A stretch of 6,549 nt of DNA from Acidimicrobiaceae bacterium (GCA_003476595.1 DMTU01000068.1:1-6549), one strand, 5' to 3'; positions 1 to 6,063 are shown, numbered from the stretch's first letter. Translations and numbers: made by a program. The notes: generated by a model not told the origin, from the letters alone.

Positions 1-567
1 GTGCACTCCACCACCAAGTACCTGGGCGGGCACAGCGACGTCGTCGGCGGCTTCGTGGCCACGAACGACGACGAGGTCGCGGAGCGGATCGGGTTCCTGC
101 AGAACGCCGCCGGCGCGGTGCCCGGCCCCTTCGACTGCTACCTCGTGCACCGGGGCTGTCGCACGTTGCACCTGCGCATGGAGCGCCACAGCGCGAACGC
201 CGAAGCCGTCGCGTCGATGCTCGTCGACCACCCCGCCGTCGCCGAGGTGCGGTGGCCGGGCCTCCCGGACCACCCGGGCCACGACGTGGCCACCCGTCAG
301 ATGTCCGGCTTCGGGGGCATGGTCAGCCTGCGCCTGCACGGCGGGCTTGACGCCGCGCTGCGCCTGTGCGAATCGACGGAGGTGTTCACCCTCGCCGAGT
401 CGCTCGGCGCCGTGGAGAGCCTCATCGAGCACCCGGGCCGGATGACGCACTCGTCGGTGGCGGGGAGCGAGAACGAGGTCCCCGACGACCTGGTCCGCCT
501 GTCCGTGGGCATCGAGGCCGTGGACGACCTGGTCGGCGACCTGGAGCAGGCCCTCGACCGGTGCTGA
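1..567 (+). CDS. Trans-sulfuration PLP enzyme (cystathionine gamma-synthase/lyase family), C-terminal part
   Basis: This is the last 188 codons of a fold-type I PLP enzyme; the gene begins before the window. The first GTG is an internal valine, not a start. Visible family signatures are STTKYLGGHSDVVGG at residues 3-17, whose Lys6 (bases 16-18) should form the Schiff base with PLP, then RTLHLRMERH, and near the end SLGAVESLIEHPGRMTHSSV and LVRLSVGIE. In full-length relatives about 190 residues precede this lysine, so roughly half is missing. Such enzymes catalyse gamma-replacement on activated homoserine (methionine synthesis) or gamma-elimination of cystathionine to cysteine, in the cytoplasm. 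The fragment does not let me separate synthase from lyase. The stop TGA at 565-567 lies inside the start region of the next gene, so the two are probably co-transcribed. Family assignment is firm; exact reaction is uncertain. Confidence 0.93.
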   Translation: MHSTTKYLGGHSDVVGGFVATNDDEVAERIGFLQNAAGAVPGPFDCYLVHRGCRTLHLRMERHSANAEAVASMLVDHPAVAEVRWPGLPDHPGHDVATRQMSGFGGMVSLRLHGGLDAALRLCESTEVFTLAESLGAVESLIEHPGRMTHSSVAGSENEVPDDLVRLSVGIEAVDDLVGDLEQALDRC

Positions 568-1856
568 CCGTCCGCCGTCACCTCCTTCGGCTCCTCGTCG
601 TCCTCATCCTCGTCGGCGCCGCCGCCGCACCGGCCGGGGCGCAGTCGGACGCGAAGGCCCAGCGCGACGAGGTCCAGCGCAAGCGAGCGGCCCTGGCCGC
701 CGACATCGACGTGCTCCGCGCCACCGACGCCCAGGTCGAAGCCGCCCTGCGCGCCCTGCAGGGCAACGTGGCCGCCCGCGCGGCGGACCTCCGGGACGCC
801 GAGCGCCGGGCCGCGAGCGCCCAGGCCGAGCTCGAGGCGGCCGCCGCCGAGGTCGAGGCCAAGCAGACCGAGATCGCGGTGCTCGACCAGGCCGCCAAGG
901 ACGTGGTCGTCGCCGCCTACATGCAACCGACCGCCTCCGCCGGGATCCTCGATGCCCTGGCCACGTCGACCATCGGGGAGGCCGAGCTCAAGCAGGCGCT
1001 GCTCGAAGCACGGTCGGCCAACCAGTTCGACGTCCTCGACCAGCTCGAGCGAGCCCGGGACGACCTGGAGGTGGCGCGCGCCGCCGCGGAGTCCGCGACG
1101 GTCGCCGCCCGGGAGCAGCAGGCCGCGGTCGGCGAGCAGCTCCAGGAGGTCCAGCAGGCCACCAGCCAGCAGGAAGCGGTCGTCGCCGAGGTGCAGGACC
1201 GCCTCGATCACCGTCTCTCCGAGGCCCAGAGCCTGGCCGAGCTCGACCGCGAGCTCGCGGCCCAGATCGAGGAGGAGCAGGCGCGCCTCGCCGCCGAGCT
1301 CGAACGCCAGCAGCGAGCGCGCGAGCAGGCCGAGGCCGCCGCCGCGGCCCGGGCTGCCGCAGCCACCCGGAGCGCATCCGAGAGCCGCCGGTCGGCGCCG
1401 TCCGCTCCCCGGCCGACACCGACGACGGCCCCCGCCCCGCCCCGCACCATCGCCATCACCGGCTCCGGGAGCATCGTGTCGGTCCGCGGCATCCGGGTGC
1501 ACAACAGCATCGCCAGCTCGGTGGCCGACATGCTGGCCGCGGCAGATGCCGCCGGCATCTCCCTCGCCGGCGGCGGCTACCGCGATCCGGCCGGCCAGAT
1601 CGCCGTGCGCCGCAACAACTGCGGCACCAGCAGCTACGCCATCTACCAGATGCCGGCCAGCAGCTGTCGGCCTCCCACCGCCCGTCCGGGGACCTCGATG
1701 CACGAGCGCGGCCTGGCCATCGACTTCACCTACGGCGGCCGGATCATCAGCTCCCGCTCGTCGGCCGCCTTCCAGTGGCTGAACGCCAACGCCTCCCGCT
1801 ACGGGTTCTACAACCTGCCCAGCGAGCCGTGGCACTGGTCGGTGAACGGCCGATAG
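561..1856 (+). CDS. Secreted coiled-coil protein with C-terminal VanY-type D,D-carboxypeptidase domain (M15B)
   Basis: Predicted 431-residue exported peptidoglycan peptidase. I chose the GTG at 561 because it overlaps the upstream stop (GTGCTGA) and is followed at once by a signal peptide: basic start, hydrophobic stretch at residues 8-23, and AGA at 25-27 as a likely cleavage site. Residues about 30-275 are an Ala/Glu/Gln/Arg-rich coiled coil. It includes an AAYMQ segment near 118-122 followed by a GILDALATSTIGEAELKQAL-type stretch, resembling the N-terminal domain of CwlO/PcsB wall hydrolases that are controlled by FtsEX. A Pro/Ser/Thr linker (about 275-296) leads to the VanY domain. There, SMHERGLAID gives zinc ligands His381 and Asp388, and EPWHW gives catalytic Glu422 and zinc ligand His425. 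Cys354 and Cys369 could form a disulfide. The domain should remove terminal D-Ala from stem peptides outside the membrane. Control by FtsEX is inferred from the coiled coil only; no ftsEX is in the window. Confidence 0.9.
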   Translation: MLTVRRHLLRLLVVLILVGAAAAPAGAQSDAKAQRDEVQRKRAALAADIDVLRATDAQVEAALRALQGNVAARAADLRDAERRAASAQAELEAAAAEVEAKQTEIAVLDQAAKDVVVAAYMQPTASAGILDALATSTIGEAELKQALLEARSANQFDVLDQLERARDDLEVARAAAESATVAAREQQAAVGEQLQEVQQATSQQEAVVAEVQDRLDHRLSEAQSLAELDRELAAQIEEEQARLAAELERQQRAREQAEAAAAARAAAATRSASESRRSAPSAPRPTPTTAPAPPRTIAITGSGSIVSVRGIRVHNSIASSVADMLAAADAAGISLAGGGYRDPAGQIAVRRNNCGTSSYAIYQMPASSCRPPTARPGTSMHERGLAIDFTYGGRIISSRSSAAFQWLNANASRYGFYNLPSEPWHWSVNGR

Positions 1857-1870
1857 TCGCCGTTGGTTGT
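1845..1870 (+). terminator. Possible weak terminator at the end of the VanY gene
   Basis: A perfect 6-bp inverted repeat, AACGGC (1845-1850) and GCCGTT (1859-1864), with an 8-base loop containing the TAG stop. It is followed by GGTTGTTCGG, which is T-rich for this genome but not a true T tract. The position after a plus-strand gene facing a convergent gene is right for a terminator, but the stem is short. Confidence 0.3.
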
Positions 1871-1874
1871 TCGG

Positions 1875-1918
1875 TGGGCGCAGAGGGACTCGAACCCCCG
1901 ACATCGTCCTTGTAAGGG
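1875..1918 (-). pseudogene. 3' half of a tRNA-Val(TAC) gene, probable attachment-site remnant
   Basis: Read on the minus strand, this begins in the anticodon stem-loop: CC, then loop CTTACAA with anticodon TAC, then GGACG. It continues through a 5-base variable loop, a T arm (GGGGG, loop TTCGAGT, CCCTC, one G-T pair), acceptor strand TGCGCCC and discriminator A. The genome then reads CCG, so CCA is not fully encoded. On the 5' side the expected anticodon stem, D arm and GGGCGCA acceptor strand are absent; the flanking bases pair only at the two positions next to the loop. It is therefore not a functional tRNA. Similarity running from the anticodon loop to the tRNA 3' end is the usual extent of att cores used by tyrosine integrases. 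Short spurious peptides crossing it (WAQRDSNP on plus, SGVRVPLRPP on minus) are typical tRNA-derived misreadings. An old tRNA deletion is the main alternative. Confidence 0.72.
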
Positions 1919-1951
1919 CAGCCGAGCCGGACGCCGGCGAACGTCAACGAT

Positions 1952-1978
1952 TCAAAACAGCAGGTCAGGGCCGCTGTT
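1952..1978 (-). terminator. Candidate Rho-independent terminator for the sensor-kinase operon
   Basis: On the minus strand, AACAGCGG pairs with CTGCTGTT's counterpart bases to give an 8-bp stem (perfect 6-bp arms at 1956-1961 and 1973-1978 plus one G-T and one G-C pair) with a 7-base loop. The 3' arm runs straight into two further Ts and then GAA, so the RNA would end in UUUU. It lies about 108 bases downstream of the kinase stop, with no gene between. The T tract is short, so this is only moderately supported. Confidence 0.42.
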
Positions 1979-2032
1979 CGGACACGGGCGAGCGGCGGCG
2001 TACTGCAGCGGATGTGGGGACGATGTGGTGAA

Positions 2033-2080
2033 CTGGCAGACCTCTCGCCAGAAACTACCTGCTGGCCGGGACTCACCAGC
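2033..2080. repeat. Cluster of alternating inverted repeats (CTGGC/GCCAG) between convergent genes
   Basis: The segment carries CTGGC at 2033-2037, GCCAG at 2047-2051, CTGGC at 2062-2066 and CCAGC at 2076-2080. Neighbouring copies pair with each other, so the single strand can fold into mutually exclusive hairpins with 9-10 base loops. It lies just after the sensor-kinase stop (2086). It could be a processing or termination structure for the kinase mRNA, or recombinase arm sites given the tRNA remnant nearby. No T tract follows on either strand. No protein-coding signal is seen here. Confidence 0.35.
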
Positions 2081-2085
2081 TCCGG

Positions 2086-3456
2086 TCAGGGCGAGCCCTT
2101 GATCTCGTTGCGGTTTCGGCCTGAGTCTGGGATGCGGAGGGTGAAGGTGGAGCCGCGGCCGAGGGTCGATTCGACGTCGACGGTGCCGCCGTGGGCTTCG
2201 GCGATGGATCGGGCGATGGCGAGGCCCAGTCCGCTGCCTCCTCGTCCCCGGTCGCGTGCCTGGTCCACGCGGTAGAAGCGGTTGAACAGCCGGTCAAGGT
2301 GCTCGGGGGCGATGCCGGGCCCGTCGTCGGTGACCCGGATGGCGACCCCATCGCGGTCGACCTCGGCTTCGAGGGACAGTGTGGCGGAGGTGGGCGTGTG
2401 GGTGAGGGCGTTGGTGACGAGGATCGACACCGCTTGGAGCAGTCGCTCGGGGTCGGCCACGACTTCGACGTGCACGGGGACGTCGACGGTGATCGTGCGG
2501 TCGGGTTGGACGACTCGGGCGTCGGCGGCGACGTCGTCGAGGAGCTGGCGGATGTCCACGGTTGCCGGCTCGATGGGGATCGCGCCTTCGTCGAGGTTGG
2601 CGAGCAGGAAGAGGTGCTCGACGATCGTGGACATGCGCTTGGCTTCGCCTCGGATGCGGCGCATGGCGTCATCGACCGCGTCTTCGGAGGTGAGCAGGCC
2701 CTGGCGATGCAGGTCGGAGTAGCCCATGAGGGTGGTGAGCGGCGTGCGCAGTTCGTGGGAGGCGTCGGCCACGAAGGAGCGGAGGCGAGCCTCGGTCTCG
2801 GCGGTGGTGTCGAGCATGAGGTTCATGGCCGAGCCGAGCGTGGCGGCTTCGGTGTTGGCCGGGCTCTGGGGGACTCGTTCGTCGCGTCGCCCGTCAGTGA
2901 TGGCGCGGGCGACTTCGGTGGCGGAGCGGATCGGCTGGATGCTGAGCCGGTTGACCCAGGAGCCGACGATGAGGACGAAGGCAGCGATCGCGGCCACGGC
3001 GACGAGGGCGGAGACTTGGAGGCTGCGGATCGCGTCGTCGATGGGCTCGGTGGACTGTCCGATGACGAGCGCCAGGCTGTCGATGTCTTGGATGATGACG
3101 CGCATGTCGATGTCGTTGTCGGAGGTGCCGATGGTGACTGGCTCGTTGCGGGGAGCCTGCCGAATGTCGTCGATGTCGGGAGCGAGCCCGGGGTCCGAAG
3201 CCGGTGCGGCGGACGTGATCAGCGCACCATTCACAACGACGCCGACATAGAGCTCCCCAGTGTCGGTGGGTGGGGCGGGCTCGGGCGTTGTCAGTCCCGA
3301 GGCCACGCTCGAGCCGCGGTCGGCGACGAGGGTGAGTTGGCTGTCGAGCTGATCGAGGAGGACCTGCTGTTGTCGCCGTTGGACGACGAAGAACGCCGCG
3401 ATGACGACGAGCAGGCATGCGCCGGCGGCGACGGCGAGTCGGGCCCGGAGGGTCAT
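2086..3456 (-). CDS. Membrane sensor histidine kinase (HAMP, HisKA, HATPase_c)
   Basis: A 456-residue kinase of ordinary length for the class. Membrane segment 1 is about residues 6-25. An extracytoplasmic region of roughly 120 residues (28-147), rich in Asp, Pro and Thr and with no sensor fold I recognise, precedes membrane segment 2 at about 148-168. A HAMP linker (about 169-222) follows. The H box SHELRTP has the phosphorylated His234. The ATP-binding lobe has the N box with Asn349, DDGPGI at 377-382 and GRGGSGLGLA at 404-413, so all catalytic boxes look intact. It should autophosphorylate on an extracellular or envelope signal and pass the phosphate to the regulator encoded just upstream. 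Its ATG (3454-3456) overlaps the regulator stop as ATGA, so translation is probably coupled; no strong ribosome site is visible. The overall form recalls MprB/TcrY-type actinobacterial kinases, but the signal is unknown. Confidence 0.95.
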   Translation of the reverse strand: MTLRARLAVAAGACLLVVIAAFFVVQRRQQQVLLDQLDSQLTLVADRGSSVASGLTTPEPAPPTDTGELYVGVVVNGALITSAAPASDPGLAPDIDDIRQAPRNEPVTIGTSDNDIDMRVIIQDIDSLALVIGQSTEPIDDAIRSLQVSALVAVAAIAAFVLIVGSWVNRLSIQPIRSATEVARAITDGRRDERVPQSPANTEAATLGSAMNLMLDTTAETEARLRSFVADASHELRTPLTTLMGYSDLHRQGLLTSEDAVDDAMRRIRGEAKRMSTIVEHLFLLANLDEGAIPIEPATVDIRQLLDDVAADARVVQPDRTITVDVPVHVEVVADPERLLQAVSILVTNALTHTPTSATLSLEAEVDRDGVAIRVTDDGPGIAPEHLDRLFNRFYRVDQARDRGRGGSGLGLAIARSIAEAHGGTVDVESTLGRGSTFTLRIPDSGRNRNEIKGSP

Positions 3457-4133
3457 CTGGGTTCTCTGATCGAGTAGCCGACGCCTCGCACCGTGTGGAT
3501 CAGTGGCGTCTCGCCGCTGTCGACCTTGCGGCGGAGTCCCGAGATGAAGGTCTCGACGATGGCCGACTCGCCATCGAAGTCGTACTCCCAGACGTGGTCG
3601 AGGATCTGGGCCCGGGTCACGACACGACCGACGTTGGCCAGCAGCAGCCGCAGGAGCTTGTACTCGGTTGGGGTGAGATGGACGGGTTCGCCGCCCACGC
3701 GCACCTCGTGGGCGTCCTCGTCGAGCACCACGTCACCGGCCCGCAGCTCCCGGTGTTCGAGCTTGCCGGCCCGTCGCAGCGCCACATGTACCCGGGCCAC
3801 CAGTTCCTCGAGCGCGAACGGCTTGGTGATGTAGTCGTCGCCGCCGCTGGTCAGACCCCGGACGCGGTCTTCGGTGGCTCCACGGGCGGTGAGGAACAGC
3901 ACCGAGCCCGCCCAACGCTCGGCGCGCAGTCGGCGCAGGATCTCGAATCCGTCGATGTCGGGCAGGTTGATGTCGAGCACGACGACGTCGAAGGGTGCGG
4001 TCCGCAGGCGGTGGAGTGCGTCGGTGCCGTTGTCGACCGCAGCGACATCCAGGTCCTGGACCGTGAGTGCCGAGGTCACGAGGAAGCGGATGTTCTCCTC
4101 GTCGTCGACGACGAGCACCTTCGGGCGGTCCAC
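3453..4133 (-). CDS. OmpR/PhoB-family response regulator
   Basis: A 226-residue two-domain regulator. The receiver domain (about 1-118) has the acidic pair Asp10/Asp11, phospho-acceptor Asp54 in VVLDINLPDIDG, Thr82 in FLTAR and Lys104 in DYITKPF, so phosphorylation chemistry is intact. The C-terminal winged helix (about 130-226) shows the OmpR-type pattern: LTPTEYKLLRLLL, then VVTRAQILDHVW, the recognition-helix region IVETFISGLRRKV and the wing HTVRGVGYS. I take GTG 4131-4133 as the start because it sits directly before the VDRPKVLVVDDEE core. The frame stays open far upstream, but those residues have no receiver-like content. The only AGGAG (4164-4168) lies about 30 bases away, so initiation may be leaderless or weak. 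It is first in the operon with the kinase and divergent from the ABC genes, which are its most likely targets, along with its own promoter. Confidence 0.95.
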   Translation of the reverse strand: MDRPKVLVVDDEENIRFLVTSALTVQDLDVAAVDNGTDALHRLRTAPFDVVVLDINLPDIDGFEILRRLRAERWAGSVLFLTARGATEDRVRGLTSGGDDYITKPFALEELVARVHVALRRAGKLEHRELRAGDVVLDEDAHEVRVGGEPVHLTPTEYKLLRLLLANVGRVVTRAQILDHVWEYDFDGESAIVETFISGLRRKVDSGETPLIHTVRGVGYSIREPR

Positions 4134-4159
4134 CCGAAGAGCATGACAGCGGTGTCCGT

Positions 4160-4178
4160 GGTTCTCCTGGGCAGAACC
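4160..4178. promoter_or_regulatory. Candidate operator: GGTTCT-N7-AGAACC inverted repeat
   Basis: A perfect 6-bp inverted repeat with a 7-base spacer (19 bases in all), centred about 36 bases upstream of the regulator GTG and about 89 bases upstream of the ABC ATG. It is the most symmetrical element in the divergent gap and includes the AGGAG seen on the minus strand. OmpR-family proteins more often bind direct repeats, so a palindrome could also belong to another repressor. Confidence 0.4.
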
Positions 4179-4236
4179 TGGAGAGTTCCTGAGGACCCAG
4201 CCGAGATCCCCAGGAAACCCGAAGGGTTCACCAAAG

Positions 4237-4256
4237 GGGTCCCGAGGGTCGGACCC
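4237..4256 (+). promoter_or_regulatory. Hairpin placing the ABC gene's ribosome binding site in its loop
   Basis: GGGTCC (4237-4242) and GGACCC (4251-4256) form a perfect 6-bp stem around an 8-base loop that contains the Shine-Dalgarno-like GAGGG (4244-4248). The stem ends one base before the ATG at 4258. Within it, GGGTCGGACCC (4246-4256) is also an 11-base palindrome that could be a DNA operator instead. Either reading would affect expression of the transporter; the spacing from GAGGG to the ATG is 9 bases. Confidence 0.35.
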
Positions 4257-4257
4257 G

Positions 4258-5187
4258 ATGCTTGGGTCCATGCCGCACGCATCCGCTTCGACTGCGATCA
4301 CGATCTCGGGACTGACAAAGCGATTCGGGTCCCTCACCGCCGTCGACGACCTCACCGTCGACATCCCCACCGGCGGTGTCGTCGGCCTGCTCGGACCCAA
4401 CGGCGCCGGGAAGTCCACGGTGATCCGCATGCTCCTCGGCCTCATCCGACCCACCTCGGGGTCGGGGACCGTGCTTGACCATCCGATCACCAACCCGGAG
4501 GCGTTCCTCCCCCGCGTCGGCGCCCTCATCGAGGCGCCCACCATGTACCCGAAGCTGTCGGCGGAACGGAACCTGCGCAGCCTGGCTCGCCTGGCCGGCG
4601 TGAGCGACGGCCGGGTCGCCGAGGTCCTCCACATCGTCGGCCTCACCGGCCGCGAGCAGGACCCGTTCGGCGACTACAGCCTCGGCATGAAGCAGCGACT
4701 CGGGATCGCCGCGGCGCTGTTGCGTGACCCGGAGGTGTTGGTCCTGGACGAGCCGACCAACGGCCTCGACCCGGCCGGGATCGTGGAGATCCGCGACCTG
4801 CTCGTCAGCCTCGGCCGCCAGGGCCGAACCGTCGTGGTCTCCAGCCACCTGCTCGCGGAGATCCAGGCCGCATGTGACCGGCTCGTGATCATCAAGCGCG
4901 GCCGGCTCGTGTTCGAAGGCCCCATCCATGAGCTCCTGACCCACACCACTGACGCCGTCCGCCTCGCACCCGAGCATGCCGGTGAGCGGGACCACCTCGC
5001 CCAGATCCTGTCCGAAGCCGGCGTCCGGGCGGTGCCCGATGGTGAAGAACTGGTCGTGGACGGCTGCCAGGAGCCGGCTGCGCTCAACCGGCTCGCCGCC
5101 GACGCCGGCATCGTGCTGCGCGAGCTGCACCGGGAGCACCAGGACCTCGAAGACGTCTTCCTCCGACTCACCACCACCGCAGCATGA
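4258..5187 (+). CDS. ABC transporter ATP-binding protein, BcrA/NatA-like
   Basis: A 309-residue soluble ATPase that should drive the permease encoded next. Motifs in order: Walker A GPNGAGKST at 46-54; a Q-loop region GALIEAPTMYPKLSAERNL in which Glu92 replaces the usual Gln, as is common in the bacitracin/lantibiotic-immunity (BcrA) group; signature SLGMKQR at 141-147; Walker B VLVLDEP at 160-166 with catalytic Glu165; D-loop GLDP; and switch His197. The last 95 or so residues form the extra C-terminal domain frequent in this group. I start at ATG 4258, which has GAGGG 9 bases upstream; ATG 4270 is a possible alternative and removes four residues. Its stop overlaps an ATG (ATGA at 5184-5187), and the permease follows closely, so the genes form one operon. 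The transported substrate cannot be read from the sequence; export of a toxic or peptide compound is the usual role. Confidence 0.95.
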   Translation: MLGSMPHASASTAITISGLTKRFGSLTAVDDLTVDIPTGGVVGLLGPNGAGKSTVIRMLLGLIRPTSGSGTVLDHPITNPEAFLPRVGALIEAPTMYPKLSAERNLRSLARLAGVSDGRVAEVLHIVGLTGREQDPFGDYSLGMKQRLGIAAALLRDPEVLVLDEPTNGLDPAGIVEIRDLLVSLGRQGRTVVVSSHLLAEIQAACDRLVIIKRGRLVFEGPIHELLTHTTDAVRLAPEHAGERDHLAQILSEAGVRAVPDGEELVVDGCQEPAALNRLAADAGIVLRELHREHQDLEDVFLRLTTTAA

Positions 5188-5216
5188 ACCGCCAGCGCAG
5201 CCGACCCCACCTCCAG

Positions 5217-5222
5217 AAGGAG
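5217..5222 (+). promoter_or_regulatory. Strong ribosome binding site fixing the permease start at GTG 5229
   Basis: AAGGAG is followed by a 6-base spacer and GTG. It favours GTG 5229 over the upstream in-frame ATG 5184, which lies in the ABC stop and would add 15 polar residues before the permease-like sequence. Confidence 0.7.
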
Positions 5223-5228
5223 AACCCC

Positions 5229-6011
5229 GTGTTCGCCTCGTTCCGATCCGAGCTCCTCCGCTTCCGCACCACCGCCCGCACCGGCGCCATCGCCATGTCC
5301 ACGCTCGTGGCGCTGGTCACCATCTTCGCCTTCACCGGTGTCGAGCCCCGACAGGAGGGAAGCCGCCCGGCACCCGGCGCCGCAACGGATGCGTCATCGC
5401 TGTTGGCCGAGGCCGACGGCGTGCTCGGCGGCCTGATCCTGGCGTCGTCGATGGTCGGGATCATCGCCCTCGCCCTGACGGCCCTGTCGGTGGCCCGCGA
5501 CTTCGAGCTCGGCACGATCCGGGTCCTCCTCGTGAACCAACCCAACCGGCTCCGGTTCCTCGCCGGCAAGCTCGCCGCCCTGTCCGCAGTGGTCGTCGCA
5601 TCGGTCGCCGCTGCAGCCATCGTCGCCGGCGTCCTCGGCCTCGGCCTCTCGGGCAGCACCGACGCCGACACGTCCGCCTGGTCGGCATCGGCCACCCTCG
5701 CCACCTACGCCAACCTCACCATCGCAGCCCTCCTGTGGGGACTCTTCGGCGCCGCCATCGCCGTCGTCGCCCGCAGCGCCTCGACCGCCATCACCGCCGG
5801 CGTCGCCTACTTCCTCGTCGGCGAGAACCTCCTCGGCCTCGTCTGGGACGACGCCGGCGACTGGCTGCCCTCGGGCCTGCTCGACGCCCTCGTCTCGGGC
5901 GGTTCCCCCGGTGTCGCCTACCTGACCGCCGCCGCCCTCCTCCTCGGCTACGCCGTCGTGGCGACCGCCACCCTGTCCACCGTGTTCGCCCGACGTGACA
6001 TCACCGACTGA
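5229..6011 (+). CDS. ABC-2 type membrane permease
   Basis: A 260-residue integral membrane protein, most likely the partner of the ATPase encoded upstream. From GTG 5229 the chain begins with a short cytoplasmic amphipathic stretch (FRSELLRFRTTART), then about six hydrophobic segments: near 19-38, 65-88, 115-138, 155-180, 182-203 and 230-254. The stretch after segment 2, ARDFELGTIRVLLVNQPNRL with a lysine at 114, is the characteristic ABC-2 pattern of a Glu, a Gly-Thr and an Arg before an 'aKl' helix. With a single permease gene, the transporter is probably a homodimer of this protein with two ATPases. No large extracellular domain is present, unlike BceB-type permeases. The alternative start ATG 5184 overlaps the ATPase stop and cannot be excluded. 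The substrate is unknown. The next gene follows after 52 bases with no terminator, so it is probably in the same mRNA. Confidence 0.9.
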   Translation: MFASFRSELLRFRTTARTGAIAMSTLVALVTIFAFTGVEPRQEGSRPAPGAATDASSLLAEADGVLGGLILASSMVGIIALALTALSVARDFELGTIRVLLVNQPNRLRFLAGKLAALSAVVVASVAAAAIVAGVLGLGLSGSTDADTSAWSASATLATYANLTIAALLWGLFGAAIAVVARSASTAITAGVAYFLVGENLLGLVWDDAGDWLPSGLLDALVSGGSPGVAYLTAAALLLGYAVVATATLSTVFARRDITD

Positions 6012-6052
6012 GCAGCCCGTTCCATCGCCGCAACACCACCACACGCTTCCGC

Positions 6053-6057
6053 AGGAG
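6053..6057 (+). promoter_or_regulatory. Ribosome binding site of the lipoprotein hydrolase gene
   Basis: AGGAG with a 6-base spacer to ATG 6064, the same arrangement as before the permease. It supports this start even though it gives an unusually long leader (about 30 residues) before the hydrophobic part of the signal peptide. Confidence 0.7.
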
Positions 6058-6063
6058 CCACCC

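Larger units (their letters stand above)
4134..4257. promoter_or_regulatory. Shared divergent control region between the regulator/kinase and ABC units
   Basis: These 124 bases separate two start codons facing apart, so both promoters should lie here or just inside the coding ends. I see no clear -35/-10 pair on either strand. The gap does contain three GTTC motifs (4161-4164, 4185-4188, 4226-4229), one reverse copy (4174-4177), a small AACCC-GAA-GGGTT hairpin (4216-4228) and the two inverted repeats listed separately. GTTCACC at 4226-4232 resembles one unit of the direct repeats bound by PhoP-type regulators in Streptomyces, but only a single good unit is present. Autoregulation and control of the ABC genes are inferred from layout. 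Confidence 0.5.

Noticed and set aside
297..1904. Long open frame on the minus strand opposite the VanY gene
   Set aside because: Gly/Arg/Leu-rich composition with no domain. Its start lies in the tRNA remnant, and it is a by-product of GC-rich third positions in the real gene.
1875..1990. Complete tRNA-Val gene
   Set aside because: On the 5' side of the anticodon loop there is no D arm and no GGGCGCA acceptor strand within reach, and only two anticodon-stem pairs form.
1863..2102. Small plus-strand open frame starting MVVRWAQRDSNPRHRP
   Set aside because: The recognisable peptide is the antisense reading of a tRNA T arm, a common false gene call.
2191..3477. 428-codon plus-strand open frame opposite the sensor kinase
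   Set aside because: Low-complexity Gly/Asp/Val/Glu sequence with no motif, while the minus strand has every kinase box in order.
4134..4646. N-terminal extension of the response regulator
   Set aside because: The frame is open, but the residues run antisense through the divergent gap and the ABC gene and have no receiver-domain content. GTG 4133 gives a standard 226-residue regulator.
5184..5228. Permease start at ATG 5184
   Set aside because: It overlaps the ATPase stop and is possible, but AAGGAG with 6-base spacing before GTG 5229 is much stronger and the extra residues look non-conserved.
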